Under the pieces are notes generated by a model, which saw only the letters and a program-made list of their open reading frames with translations, had not been told where the DNA came from and did no database searches. A stretch of 55,349 nucleotides of DNA from Candidatus Faecalibacterium faecigallinarum (lineage in GTDB: Bacteria; Bacillota; Clostridia; Oscillospirales; Ruminococcaceae): positions 1 through 55,349 of the forward strand of contig DWWN01000051.1 of the NCBI GenBank assembly GCA_019119685.1. The letters run 5' to 3'. This document shows positions 9,517 through 17,811 of the stretch, in pieces. The position numbers and the translations under genes were made by a program. The stretch's first letter is position 1, and every line of letters starts with the position of its first letter.

Positions 9517-11364
9517 ATGACCAAAGCGGAGCTTTACCAAAAGGCCTGTATGCTGCCTTTGCTGCCGGGGGTGTATATCATCCGGGACAAGTCCGATACC
9601 ATCATCTACATCGGCAAGGCCAAGCGGCTGCGCACCCGCGTCAGCCAGTATTTCCGGGAGGGCGTCCCCCACGACAACAAGGTCAGCCAGATGATCGCCC
9701 ACGCTTTCAACTTTGACGTCATCGTCTGCCAGAGTGAGTTCGAGGCGCTGGTGCTGGAAGCCAGCCAGATCAAGGCCCACACCCCCAAATACAACATCCT
9801 GCTCAAAGACGACAAGGGCTATTCCTACATCAAAGTCACCCGGGAGGAGTGGCCCCGCCTGTCCTTTACGCTGCAAAAGGAGGAGGACGGGGCCGAGTAC
9901 ATCGGGCCCTACACCTCCAGCTTTGCCGCCCGGGAGATGGCCGAGAGCGCCCAGGACGCCTTCCTGCTGCCGCGCTGCAACCGGCGCTTCCCCCAGGACC
10001 TTGGCAAGGGGCGGCCCTGCCTGAACGCCCACATCGGCAAGTGCATGGGGGTGTGCAGCGGGCGCATCAGCTGCGCGGAGTACAACCAGGCCGTCAAGGG
10101 GGCGGTCCACCTGATCCGCTACGGCAAAAAGGACATCATCAAAAACCTGACCGCCCGGATGCAGGAGGCCAGCGACCGGCTGGAATTTGAGACGGCCGCC
10201 CTGCTGCGGGACCAGATCGCCGCCATCACCAAGGTGACGGAAGGGCAGAAGGTGGTGGTGGACGAGAACCTGGAGATGGACGTGGTGGCTCTGGCGGGGA
10301 CGCCGGACGCGGTGTGCGCCGCTGTGCTGCGCTACCGTCACGGCCGCCTGACCGACAAGCGGGAGTTCGTCTTTCACGACCGGGCCGACCTGGACGAGAT
10401 CCGGGAGGAATTCCTGCCCCGGTACTACCTGGACGACGAGGAGATCCCCCGGATCATCGCGGTGGACGCCCTGCCCGCTGACGCCGGCGCCCTGCGCCAG
10501 GCCCTGAGCGAGAAGCGGGGCAGCGAAGTCCAGCTCTACGAGCCCCAGCGCGGGGACAAGGCCCGCCTGGTGGAGATGGCCCACACCAACGCGGTGGAGC
10601 GGCTGGCCCGGGAGCGGGGCCGCACCACCCGGGAGCAGAAACTGCTGGACGAGCTGGCCCAGGTGCTGGGCCTGAACGCCGCGCCCCACCGCATCGAAAG
10701 CTACGATATCTCCAACTGGGGCGACGGCACCAGCGTCTGCGGCATGGTGGTCTTTCGGGAGGGCAAGCCCAGCAAGGCGGACTACCGCCGCTTTAAGATG
10801 CGGACGGTGGCCGGCACCGACGACTACGCCTCGCTGGCCGAGACGGTGTCCCGCCGGGCAGGGGAGTACGAGACCCGCCGGGCCGCCGGCGAGACCGCCG
10901 GCTTTGCCGAAAAGCCCGACCTGCTGCTGATGGACGGCGGCCGCGGCCAGGTGAACGCCGCTAGGGAAGCCCTGGCCGGCACCGCGCTGGCGGACGTGCC
11001 CCTCTACGGCATGGTCAAGGACAGCCACCACCGCACCCGTGCCATCGTGGACGGGGACGGGCAGGAAATCGCCATCCAGATGAATCGCGGCACCTTTACC
11101 TTTATCACCGCCATTCAGGATGAGACCCACCGCTTCGCCAACGCCTACCGCAAGCAGCAGATGCACAAAAAGAGCTATTTCAACACCCTGACCCAGATCC
11201 CCGGCGTGGGCCCCAAGACCGCCCAGGCTTTAACCGACCAGTTCGGCAGCGTGGGCGCGGTGCGCCAGGCGGACGTGGACGCTTTGACCCAGACCCCCGG
11301 CGTCGGCCCCCAGCTGGCCGAGGCGATCTACACCTGGTTCCGCAGGGAAGAAACGGCAGAGTAA
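9517..11364 (+). CDS. uvrC: excinuclease ABC subunit C
   Basis: Nuclease subunit of nucleotide excision repair, making the two incisions after UvrAB damage recognition. The GIY-YIG nuclease is at residues 12-90 (PGVYIIRDKSDTIIYIGKAK). The UVR domain with paired Leu/Glu helices is near 205-235. The RNase H-like second nuclease is seen in IESYDISNWGDGT and LLLMDGGRGQVNAA. Tandem helix-hairpin-helix motifs (IPGVGPKTAQAL and TPGVGPQLAEAI) close the protein. At 615 residues it is full length. Confidence 0.97.
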   Translation: MTKAELYQKACMLPLLPGVYIIRDKSDTIIYIGKAKRLRTRVSQYFREGVPHDNKVSQMIAHAFNFDVIVCQSEFEALVLEASQIKAHTPKYNILLKDDKGYSYIKVTREEWPRLSFTLQKEEDGAEYIGPYTSSFAAREMAESAQDAFLLPRCNRRFPQDLGKGRPCLNAHIGKCMGVCSGRISCAEYNQAVKGAVHLIRYGKKDIIKNLTARMQEASDRLEFETAALLRDQIAAITKVTEGQKVVVDENLEMDVVALAGTPDAVCAAVLRYRHGRLTDKREFVFHDRADLDEIREEFLPRYYLDDEEIPRIIAVDALPADAGALRQALSEKRGSEVQLYEPQRGDKARLVEMAHTNAVERLARERGRTTREQKLLDELAQVLGLNAAPHRIESYDISNWGDGTSVCGMVVFREGKPSKADYRRFKMRTVAGTDDYASLAETVSRRAGEYETRRAAGETAGFAEKPDLLLMDGGRGQVNAAREALAGTALADVPLYGMVKDSHHRTRAIVDGDGQEIAIQMNRGTFTFITAIQDETHRFANAYRKQQMHKKSYFNTLTQIPGVGPKTAQALTDQFGSVGAVRQADVDALTQTPGVGPQLAEAIYTWFRREETAE

Positions 11365-11370
11365 ACAAAA

Positions 11371-11404
11371 AACGCACCCTGTTTTTAGGCAGAGTGCGTT
11401 TTTG
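11371..11404. terminator. bidirectional terminator after uvrC
   Basis: AACGCAC-CTG pairs with CAG-GTGCGTT, with A-runs on one side and T-runs on the other. It is shared by the convergent uvrC and the thioredoxin-fold gene. Confidence 0.85.
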
Positions 11405-11412
11405 TTTGGCTG

Positions 11413-12105
11413 TCAGTCGAACAGCTTGCTGATGGCGTCCTCCTCGCCGGGGGCGCCGGTCAGATCGCCGGCCAGGTCGGGCAGGGTGAGGGTCTCGTCC
11501 GAGTGCAGGCTGGGCCTGGCCGGCCGGGGGGCGCTGCTGCTGGCCGGGGCGGGCCGGCCCGTCAGCTCGCAGACCTCGTCGCACAGGGAATAGATCTCCC
11601 CGCAGTCGCCGGGCATATCGGTCAGGTTGCGGCCGTAGTGGGTGAAAAGGATGCTCCCCTCGGGCCCCACCACCAGCGTCAGGGGCAGCAGCTGGGGGGC
11701 TTTGCGGTCGTAGCGCTGGCCCCTGGCCTGGGCGCTGCGGAGGATCTTCTGGGCCTCGAAGCTCCAGTTCAGCAGCCCAGCGGTCTCCACCCCCATAAAG
11801 CTGTACAGCACCCCCGGCTCGTCACAGATGACGGTGAAGGGCAGCCCGCGTCCTTCCAGCGCGCCGGCTACCTGCCGGGCGCTGCTGCGGACGACGCAGG
11901 CCAGCCGCACCCCGTGCAAGTCGTCCATGGTCTTGAGGTAGCGGGTGATGTAGGCCCGCGTGATGGGGTGGCTGAAAGCGGGCAGGAAGATCATGGCCAG
12001 GGGCTTGTCCCCGGCGCACAGCGCATAGAAATCGTTGCCCGGCGACGAAGGGGTGTCGTAGGTGAAACGGGGGATCGAAGTCCCGGCCAGATGATCGGTC
12101 CGCAT
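11413..12105 (-). CDS. thioredoxin-fold (AhpC/TSA-like) protein without peroxidatic cysteine
   Basis: A 230-residue cytoplasmic protein without signal peptide. The N-terminal 170 residues read like a peroxiredoxin/redoxin domain: AGTSIPRFTYDTP, KPLAMIFLPAFSHPITRAYITRYL, then VICDEPGVLYSFMGV and LTLVVGPEGSILFTHYGR. The catalytic stretch that should carry Thr-x-x-Cys reads LPAFSHPITR and has no cysteine, so classical peroxidase activity is not expected. The tail (from about 180) is Pro/Ala/Ser-rich and acidic. Start ATG 12105 has AGGAAG upstream. The true role is unknown. The family call is moderate and based on the order of these segments. Confidence 0.6.
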   Translation of the reverse strand: MRTDHLAGTSIPRFTYDTPSSPGNDFYALCAGDKPLAMIFLPAFSHPITRAYITRYLKTMDDLHGVRLACVVRSSARQVAGALEGRGLPFTVICDEPGVLYSFMGVETAGLLNWSFEAQKILRSAQARGQRYDRKAPQLLPLTLVVGPEGSILFTHYGRNLTDMPGDCGEIYSLCDEVCELTGRPAPASSSAPRPARPSLHSDETLTLPDLAGDLTGAPGEEDAISKLFD

Positions 12106-12160
12106 GGAGCGCACTTCCTTTCCTGCTTTAGAAGGCAAAATCGTGATGGGTCACAATCCG

Positions 12161-12355
12161 TCACAGCCGGCCGACATGCGCGGACGGCTGTGACACCGAC
12201 AGGGAAATTTTTCGCGGAGAGTGTGCGGGGCCAAAGGCCGCGTGCGCGGTTCCGCGGAAAATTTTGTCCCCAGGGGAATACCAGGGGGAAGGAATTTCTG
12301 ACGCGCGGATGCGCGCAGAAATGGGTTCCCCCTGGAGCGTGCCGCAAGGCGCGCT
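12161..12355 (+). repeat. structured intergenic repeat element, copy B
   Basis: Four successive hairpins. Stem 1 is TCACAGCCG 12161-12169 with CGGCTGTGA 12185-12193, around the conserved 15-nt loop GCCGACATGCGCGGA. Stem 2 is 12205-12218 with 12251-12264 and encloses a GGCC-AAA-GGCC hairpin at 12229-12239. Stem 3 is CCAGGGGGAA 12281-12290 with TTCCCCCTGG 12326-12335. Stem 4 is AGCGTGCC-GCAA-GGCGCGCT 12336-12355. Stem sequences differ from copies C and D but pairing is preserved. It lies between the start of the thioredoxin-fold gene and the 3' end of the 6S RNA, antisense to both. Confidence 0.85.
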
Positions 12356-12363
12356 AACAAAAA

Positions 12364-12390
12364 ACAGCCGGACGTTTGTCCGGCTGTCAT
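12364..12390 (-). terminator. second terminator downstream of the 6S RNA
   Basis: ACAGCCGGAC and GTCCGGCTGT form a perfect 10-bp stem around GTTT. On the minus strand it is followed by TTTTTTGTT. It backs up the end of the 6S RNA or shields element B. Confidence 0.8.
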
Positions 12391-12394
12391 GCCT

Positions 12395-12600
12395 AAAAAA
12401 GAATCCCGCCCGGTCGTCTGCGGATAAATCAAACCTACCCTTACGGACAGGTGGGTGCCCTGCCAATGGTTTCATGCTCCCGCATCGAACCTCCAGGGTG
12501 GACCCTGACGGGGCGGTCTGCAATCCCCCACCGGACTCCAGGCTCCCGATGGATGATTAGTAGGATCATATATTCCGCAACAAATCGTGCCGGGCAGGAT
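12395..12600 (-). ncRNA. ssrS: probable 6S RNA
   Basis: About 206 nt on the minus strand. A perfect 11-bp closing stem joins ATCCTGCCCGG (12600-12590) to CCGGGCGGGAT (12413-12403), followed by a T-run. A second stem TTGCGGA/TCCGCA lies inside it. The interior contains a GC-rich apical arm and the stretch GGGCACCCACCTG ahead of a small AGGT hairpin, which I recall from Firmicute 6S RNAs. Length, long closing stem, central bubble and 3' T-run all fit 6S, which binds RNA polymerase holoenzyme and mimics an open promoter. The family assignment rests on memory of the consensus; a covariance-model search would settle it. Confidence 0.68.
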
Positions 12601-12633
12601 ACTGCCGGTATAGGGGGCCGGCCCGCGGTAGGG

Positions 12634-12948
12634 TCAGCCGATGTCGAAGTTGTCGCTCAGCCGTTTTTCAAACAGAGCGCCCACTTCCATCAAAGTCTCG
12701 TCGTCATCCACGACGTCGAGATATTCGCCGTCGGCATCTTCGCCGACGCTCAGGATGACCAGCTGGGCATCCTCGTCCAGGTCCGCTTCGTCCTCGACAT
12801 ATTCGACGACGGCGAGATAATGCACGCCCTTGTGGTCCAGCGCGTCGATCACCTCAAAGGTGATCTCGTTGCCGTCCTCGTCCTCGAGGGTCATCAGGTC
12901 GGGCTGATAATCGTCCTGGGCCTGGGGGGTCTTGGTTTCGTCTGCCAT
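12634..12948 (-). CDS. DUF1292 (UPF0473) family protein
   Basis: Small, very acidic cytoplasmic protein of 104 residues (YrzB type). The core DLMTLEDEDGNEITFEVIDALDHKGVHYLAVVEY is given as the span at residues 16-50. A typical LVILSVGEDADGEYLDVVDDDE segment follows. Its molecular role is unknown. In many Firmicutes it sits beside ruvX; here a cyclophilin gene separates them. The start has a GGAG ribosome-binding site. Confidence 0.9.
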   Translation of the reverse strand: MADETKTPQAQDDYQPDLMTLEDEDGNEITFEVIDALDHKGVHYLAVVEYVEDEADLDEDAQLVILSVGEDADGEYLDVVDDDETLMEVGALFEKRLSDNFDIG

Positions 12949-13011
12949 CGGTAAAACTCCAGTCTTGTTTGTACATCTGGGGGCCGCCGTCCGGCCCCTG
13001 TCCTTGCCTAT

Positions 13012-13040
13012 AGTGTAGCGTTTTTTGGCCGTCTCGTCAA
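13012..13040 (-). promoter_or_regulatory. promoter of the DUF1292 gene
   Basis: On the minus strand, TTGACG (13040-13035), 17 bases and TACACT (13017-13012), about 64 bases before the start codon. Confidence 0.75.
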
Positions 13041-13207
13041 GATGCTAAATTAGGAAAAACGGTTAAAATGCCTTTTTTGCAGTTTTCACATCCCTTCTCT
13101 CGCGCGGCGGCCGGTTCTGTGGTATACTGAAAATCAAACGGCCGGGCCGGTCCCGGCCGCGCCGTGTGACTTGACATGGTACAGCATATGCTTCAAGGAG
13201 AGAAAGA

Positions 13208-13924
13208 ATGTCTGGTAAATGCAAAGGGGCCCTGCTGGCCCTTGGTCTGGCAATGGCGCTGTGTCTGGCCGGCTGTCTCGGCGGGACGGACAGCGCCGGG
13301 GGCGGGGTCAGCCGCCCTGCGTCCATCGAATCGGCTGAGCTGCAGTTCACCCATCCGGCGGCAGGGGACACCGTCGCCGTGTTCGATACCTCGGCGGGGG
13401 TGTTCCGGGCTGTGCTCTTTCCGCAGCAGGCTCCCCAGGCCTGCGCCAACTTCATCGGGCTGGCCCAGGCGGGGTATTACAACGGCCTGACCGTCACCCG
13501 GGTGGAATCCGGCTTTGTGGTGGAGGCCGGCCAGGACGCCGCCGGCGGGGCTGCCACCATCTGGAACGGCAACGGCTACCCGCCGGAATACACCGACCAG
13601 CTCCACCACTATTCCGGGGCCCTGTGCGCCGCCATGAGCGAGCGGGGGGAAGGGGCCAGCGTCTTTTATGTGATGCAGACCGCCCCCGGCATGGAACAGG
13701 AACTGCTGGACCAGATGGCGGCCCAGGGCTGGCGGCAGGAGATCATCGACGCCTACGCCGCGGCGGGGGGCGCGCCTTATCTGGACTACACCGACACCGT
13801 GTTCGGCCAGGTGTACGAGGGGATGGAGACGGTGGACGCCATCGGCGCAGCGGGGGTGGATGAGAACCAGGCCCCGGTTGAGCCCATCACCATCAACAGT
13901 GTGACCATCGAGACGTATCAGTGA
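13208..13924 (+). CDS. cyclophilin-type peptidyl-prolyl isomerase lipoprotein
   Basis: Exported foldase candidate of 238 residues. A lipoprotein signal peptide with lipobox LAGC (Cys23) anchors it outside the membrane. The cyclophilin domain runs from about residue 55: TVAVFDTSAGVFRAVLFPQQAPQACANFIGLAQAGYYNG, given here as the span 57-95. VTRVESGFVVEAGQD follows in place of the usual FHRVxxGFxxQGGD, so the Phe-His before the active-site Arg is replaced. SVFYVMQTAP stands for SQFFI. The Arg is kept but the site is degenerate, so isomerase activity is uncertain. It converges on ruvX with only 3 bp between the two stop codons. Confidence 0.85.
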   Translation: MSGKCKGALLALGLAMALCLAGCLGGTDSAGGGVSRPASIESAELQFTHPAAGDTVAVFDTSAGVFRAVLFPQQAPQACANFIGLAQAGYYNGLTVTRVESGFVVEAGQDAAGGAATIWNGNGYPPEYTDQLHHYSGALCAAMSERGEGASVFYVMQTAPGMEQELLDQMAAQGWRQEIIDAYAAAGGAPYLDYTDTVFGQVYEGMETVDAIGAAGVDENQAPVEPITINSVTIETYQ

Positions 13925-13927
13925 CGC

Positions 13928-14359
13928 TTATTCCTGGCCGGGGTGGTTTTTGCGCCAGGCCAGGTAGTTTTCCAGAATGACCGAGGCGCTGACCGCGTCC
14001 AGGATGGCCTTGCGCTTTTTGCCAAAGGTGCCGCTCTCGCTCAAAAAGCCGGCGGCGGTGATGGTGGTCTGCCGCTCGTCCCACATGCGGACGGGCAGGC
14101 CGCTTTCCTGCCCCACCAGCTCGGCCAGCCTGCGGCTCTTTTTGGCCCGCGCGCCCTCGGTGCCGTCCATGTTCCGGGGCAGGCCCACCACGATCAGCTC
14201 GGCCCGCTGTTCCCGGGCGGCTTCGCAGATCCTGGCTGCCACCTTGGCCATGGCCTTTTCCTCAATCTGGGGCTTGAGGGGGGTGGCCAGCACTTCGCCG
14301 GGGTCGCAGACGGCCAGGCCGGTGCGGCTGTCGCCGTAATCCACTGCTAAAATTTTCAT
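13928..14359 (-). CDS. ruvX: putative Holliday junction resolvase RuvX (YqgF)
   Basis: RNase H-fold nuclease of 143 residues linked to pre-16S rRNA 5' end maturation and possibly to Holliday junctions. The first strand carries the metal-binding Asp in MKILAVDYGDSRTGLAVCD. IVVGLPRNMDGTEG and VRMWDERQTTITA (with catalytic Asp/Glu) follow, then the C-terminal AILDAVSASVILENYL, which contains the last Asp. ATG 14359 has AAAGGAGCG 7 bases upstream. A longer upstream frame was rejected. Confidence 0.95.
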   Translation of the reverse strand: MKILAVDYGDSRTGLAVCDPGEVLATPLKPQIEEKAMAKVAARICEAAREQRAELIVVGLPRNMDGTEGARAKKSRRLAELVGQESGLPVRMWDERQTTITAAGFLSESGTFGKKRKAILDAVSASVILENYLAWRKNHPGQE

Positions 14360-14469
14360 CGAAACGCTCCTTTGCTGTTTGTTTTGCAGGCCCATTGTAC
14401 CATACCGGGGCCCGGCGGCGCAATGGGGCGTTGTGTGGTTTGTATGCAAAAGAAAGAAGGTGTTTTGCT

Positions 14470-17400
14470 ATGCTCAAACTGGTGCTGGGCGGGTCGGGCA
14501 GCGGCAAGACCAGCTGGCTTTACGCCCAGCTGGCCCGGCGCGCGGCCCAAAAGGAATCCAGCATCCTGCTGGTGCCCGAACAGTTCACCTCCTCCACCGA
14601 GGGGCGCATCTACCGCGAGCTGGGGGACGAGGGCTCGGGCTTTGTGGAGAGCTTCTCCTTCACCAGCCTGGCCGAGCGCATCCTGTCCGAGGAGGGGGGC
14701 GCGGCCATCCAGACCCTGACCGACGCGGGGCGGGTGACGCTGGTCCGCCGCGCCCTCGAGGAACTGCAGGACAACGTCAAGTTCTACCACCGGCACCGGC
14801 ACAGCGCCGCCTTCTGCCAGCTGGCGGCCGAGACCATCGACGAGCTGAAAAGCGCCGGCCTCACCGGGGAGGACTTTGCCCGCCTGGCCGAGGGCTGCGG
14901 CCCCGAGAGCGGCCGTCTGGGGGAGGTGGCCCTGATCTACGAGGGGTACGAGACGCTGCTGGCGCAGACCGGCATGGACCCCTCCGACCGGATCGAGCTG
15001 GCCGCCGCCCGGCTGGAAGCGGCCCTGGCCGAGGGGCGCACGCCCGCCTTTTTGGAGGGGCGGGCGGTGTTCATCGACGAGTTCGACACCTTCAACGCCC
15101 CCAAGCAGCGGCTGATGGGGGCCATGCTGGCCGCCCTGCCCGAGGTGACGGTGGCCCTGTGCGACGACGGCGCGCCCGCCGTCCCGGGGGACCTGGGGCT
15201 GTTTTCGGGGGCCAAGGCGGTGGCGTCCCGGCTCAAACAGCTGGCCCGCAAAAACGGGGCCGAAGTGGCCGCGCCCCTGGTGCTGCGGGAGGACCTGCGC
15301 CATCGGGACGCCCCCGGCCTTGCGGCTCTGGAGCAGCTGCTGGCTTCGGGCCGCTGCGAGGCGCCTGCGGCCCCGGTCAGGGATATCCGGCTGTTTGCCG
15401 CGCCCAGCCGGGAGGAGGAGGCGCGGGCCGCCGCCTGCGCCATCCGCCGCCTGATGGCGCAGGGGGTGCGCTGCGGCCGGATCGCGGTGGTCTGCCGGGA
15501 CCTGGACCGCTACCGGGCCGCCGTCCGGTACGAGTTCCGCATGGCGGACATCCCCCTGTGGTGCGACGAGGCCACCACCCCGGCGTTCAGCGCCCCGGCT
15601 GCGGCCGTCACCGCCCTGCTGGAACTGGCCAAAGGGGCGGACTACACCGAGCAGATCTCGGCCCTCATCAAGACGGGGCTGACCGGCCTGACCGAGGCCC
15701 AGGTCTGCGCGCTGGAAAACTACGCCTATACCTGGTCGCCCAAAGCGTCTGAGTGGCGGGCGGCCTTTACCAAGAGCCCGCGGGGCTTCGGCGCCGAAAA
15801 GCTGACGGAGGAAGAACAGGCCAGCCTGCAGGCCGCCGAGGAAGCCCGGGCCTTTTTGATCGGGCCGGTGGAGACGCTGCGCAGCCGCTGCCGGGATGCT
15901 TCGGCCGAGCAGATCAGCCGGGCGCTGTGGTTCTGCCTGGAAGCGCTGGGGGCCGAACAGGCCCAGCAGGCACAGGTGGACGCCTTGCGCACGGCCCGGG
16001 GCATCCCCGCCGCCGAGGAGGCCACCCGCGAGTGGAACGTGGTGATGGGCCTGCTCAACGAGATGGCCCGGCTGCTGGGGACCGAAACGGCCCCCCCGGC
16101 GGAATATGCCGAGCTGTTCGGGCTGCTGCTGCGCTCGTCCGATCTGGGGCACATCCCCCAGACGCTGGACGCGGTGATGCTGGCCTCGGCGGGCAAGATG
16201 CGGCTGGACGCCCCCGACTATGTCTTTGTGCTGGGGGTGGCGGAAGGGGAGTTCCCCGCCGCGCCGGGCCAGACCGGCCTTTTGACCCACGCCGACCGGG
16301 ACGCCCTGATGCGCCAGCAGGTGGACCTGCCCGACTGCTTTGAAAACCGGGTGGTGCGGGAACAGGTCTGCTTTTACAAGGCCATGACGGCCCCTGCCAA
16401 AGGGCTGTGGATCAGCTGGCCCAAGGGGGCCGGGCTGACCCTTTCGGCGGCGGCCCAGCCCATCGCGGACCTGCTGGGGCCGGCCGGGCCGGAGCTTTCT
16501 CTGACGGATATGGCGGCCACGCCGGGCAGCGCGCTGGACTGCCTGGGCGGGGGCTGGCCCCTGACCGAGACAGAGCGGGCCAGCCTGACCGAGGCTTTGC
16601 AGAACGAGGGCGGCGGGCTGGCCCTGCTGGCCCGGATGGCCGGCGGCCCGCCCCGCCGTCTGGAGGACCTGGCCGCCCTGGGCGGGCTGCTGGGGGACCA
16701 GCTGCGCATCTCGCCCAGCCAGCTGGAAGCCTACGCCAACTGCCCCTATGGCTATTTTCTGCACTATGTGCTGGGGCTGCGCCCCCGCAAAAAGGCGCGG
16801 CTCTCGGCGGACCAGAGCGGCACCTTGATGCACTGGGTGCTGCAGATGGCCCTGGACCCCGACCCGGGCCCCGACAACCCCTGCAAAGGCGTTCTGCCCG
16901 CCCCCTTTGCCCAGCTGACCGACAGCCAGCTGGCGGCCCTCTCGGCGGGGCTGGTGGACGAGTACGCCCGCCGCTACCTGCCCGAGGATACCGCCCGGCT
17001 GCGCTACCTGCTCTCCCGGCTGAAAAAGAGCATGGCGGCCCTTTTGTGCTACCTGCGGGACGAGCAGGCCCAGAGCGCCTTTTCGCCCGCGGCCTGTGAG
17101 CTGAAGATCGGGCCGGGGGGCGTGCGGCCCCAGCTGTACCGGCTGCCGAACGGGCGGACGGTGTGCCTGGTGGGCACGGTGGACCGCGCCGACGAATGGG
17201 TGGACGGGGCCGGCACCCGCTGGGTGCGGGTGGTGGACTACAAGACCGGCGCCAAAAAGCTGGACCTGAAAGAGGTCTACTGCGGGCTGGACTGCCAGAT
17301 GCTTTTGTACCTGTTCAGCCTGACGCGGGACGAAAAAGGCCGCTTTGCAGGGGCGGAGCCGGCGGGCGTGCTCTACCTGCTGGCCGACCCGAACCCGGCC

Positions 17401-17811
17401 ACAGCGGCCCGTGCCGCCGCCGGGCAGGCGGCCCCCTGCCAGCTGGACGGCCTTGTCCGGGACGAGGAAAAGCTGTTCGAGGCCATGGACCCCGGCAAGA
17501 CCGGATTGTATCTGCCCTTTGGCTGGGTGAACGGCAGGCCCAGCCCCTACCAGAAGAACCGCCGCGCCGGCGCGGCCAAGCTGGGCCGGATCGAAAAGCA
17601 TCTGGACGGCCTGGTGGCCGGCATGGGGGAAAAGCTCTACGGCGGCGCCATCGAGGCCGCGCCCCTCATTGCCGGGCGCAGTCCCTGTCAATGGTGCGAC
17701 TACGGCTTTATCTGCTGCCACGAGGCGGGCAGCGGCGAGCGGCTGGTCAAGGACCTGGCCCCCGCCAAGCCCTTTGAAGAAACGGACGAGGAAAAGGAGG
17801 AAGAACCATGA
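14470..17811 (+). CDS. addB: ATP-dependent helicase/nuclease subunit AddB
   Basis: Subunit of the AddAB double-strand break resection complex, the Firmicute counterpart of RecBCD. It is 1113 residues long. The Walker A motif is at the N-terminus (LGGSGSGKTSWLYAQL). The C-terminal RecB-type nuclease has GTLMHWVLQ and VVDYKTGAKKLDL. An iron-sulfur cluster is indicated by one Cys in YANCPYGYFLHY and three in SPCQWCDYGFICCHE at the end. The start was set at ATG 14470, which has AGAAGG upstream and begins the conserved MLKLVLGGSGSGKT. It overlaps addA by 4 bases (ATGA), indicating translational coupling. Confidence 0.96.
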   Translation: MLKLVLGGSGSGKTSWLYAQLARRAAQKESSILLVPEQFTSSTEGRIYRELGDEGSGFVESFSFTSLAERILSEEGGAAIQTLTDAGRVTLVRRALEELQDNVKFYHRHRHSAAFCQLAAETIDELKSAGLTGEDFARLAEGCGPESGRLGEVALIYEGYETLLAQTGMDPSDRIELAAARLEAALAEGRTPAFLEGRAVFIDEFDTFNAPKQRLMGAMLAALPEVTVALCDDGAPAVPGDLGLFSGAKAVASRLKQLARKNGAEVAAPLVLREDLRHRDAPGLAALEQLLASGRCEAPAAPVRDIRLFAAPSREEEARAAACAIRRLMAQGVRCGRIAVVCRDLDRYRAAVRYEFRMADIPLWCDEATTPAFSAPAAAVTALLELAKGADYTEQISALIKTGLTGLTEAQVCALENYAYTWSPKASEWRAAFTKSPRGFGAEKLTEEEQASLQAAEEARAFLIGPVETLRSRCRDASAEQISRALWFCLEALGAEQAQQAQVDALRTARGIPAAEEATREWNVVMGLLNEMARLLGTETAPPAEYAELFGLLLRSSDLGHIPQTLDAVMLASAGKMRLDAPDYVFVLGVAEGEFPAAPGQTGLLTHADRDALMRQQVDLPDCFENRVVREQVCFYKAMTAPAKGLWISWPKGAGLTLSAAAQPIADLLGPAGPELSLTDMAATPGSALDCLGGGWPLTETERASLTEALQNEGGGLALLARMAGGPPRRLEDLAALGGLLGDQLRISPSQLEAYANCPYGYFLHYVLGLRPRKKARLSADQSGTLMHWVLQMALDPDPGPDNPCKGVLPAPFAQLTDSQLAALSAGLVDEYARRYLPEDTARLRYLLSRLKKSMAALLCYLRDEQAQSAFSPAACELKIGPGGVRPQLYRLPNGRTVCLVGTVDRADEWVDGAGTRWVRVVDYKTGAKKLDLKEVYCGLDCQMLLYLFSLTRDEKGRFAGAEPAGVLYLLADPNPATAARAAAGQAAPCQLDGLVRDEEKLFEAMDPGKTGLYLPFGWVNGRPSPYQKNRRAGAAKLGRIEKHLDGLVAGMGEKLYGGAIEAAPLIAGRSPCQWCDYGFICCHEAGSGERLVKDLAPAKPFEETDEEKEEEP

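Noticed and set aside
9130..11166. A 678-codon minus-strand frame opposite ptsH and uvrC
   Set aside because: It spans two real genes and the terminator between them; composition is typical of a shadow.
13446..13610. Idea that the cyclophilin gene is frameshifted because the FHRV motif is missing
   Set aside because: The frame is continuous and flanking conserved segments (ANFIGLAQAGYYNG, GFVVEAGQD) are in register, so this is substitution rather than a frameshift.
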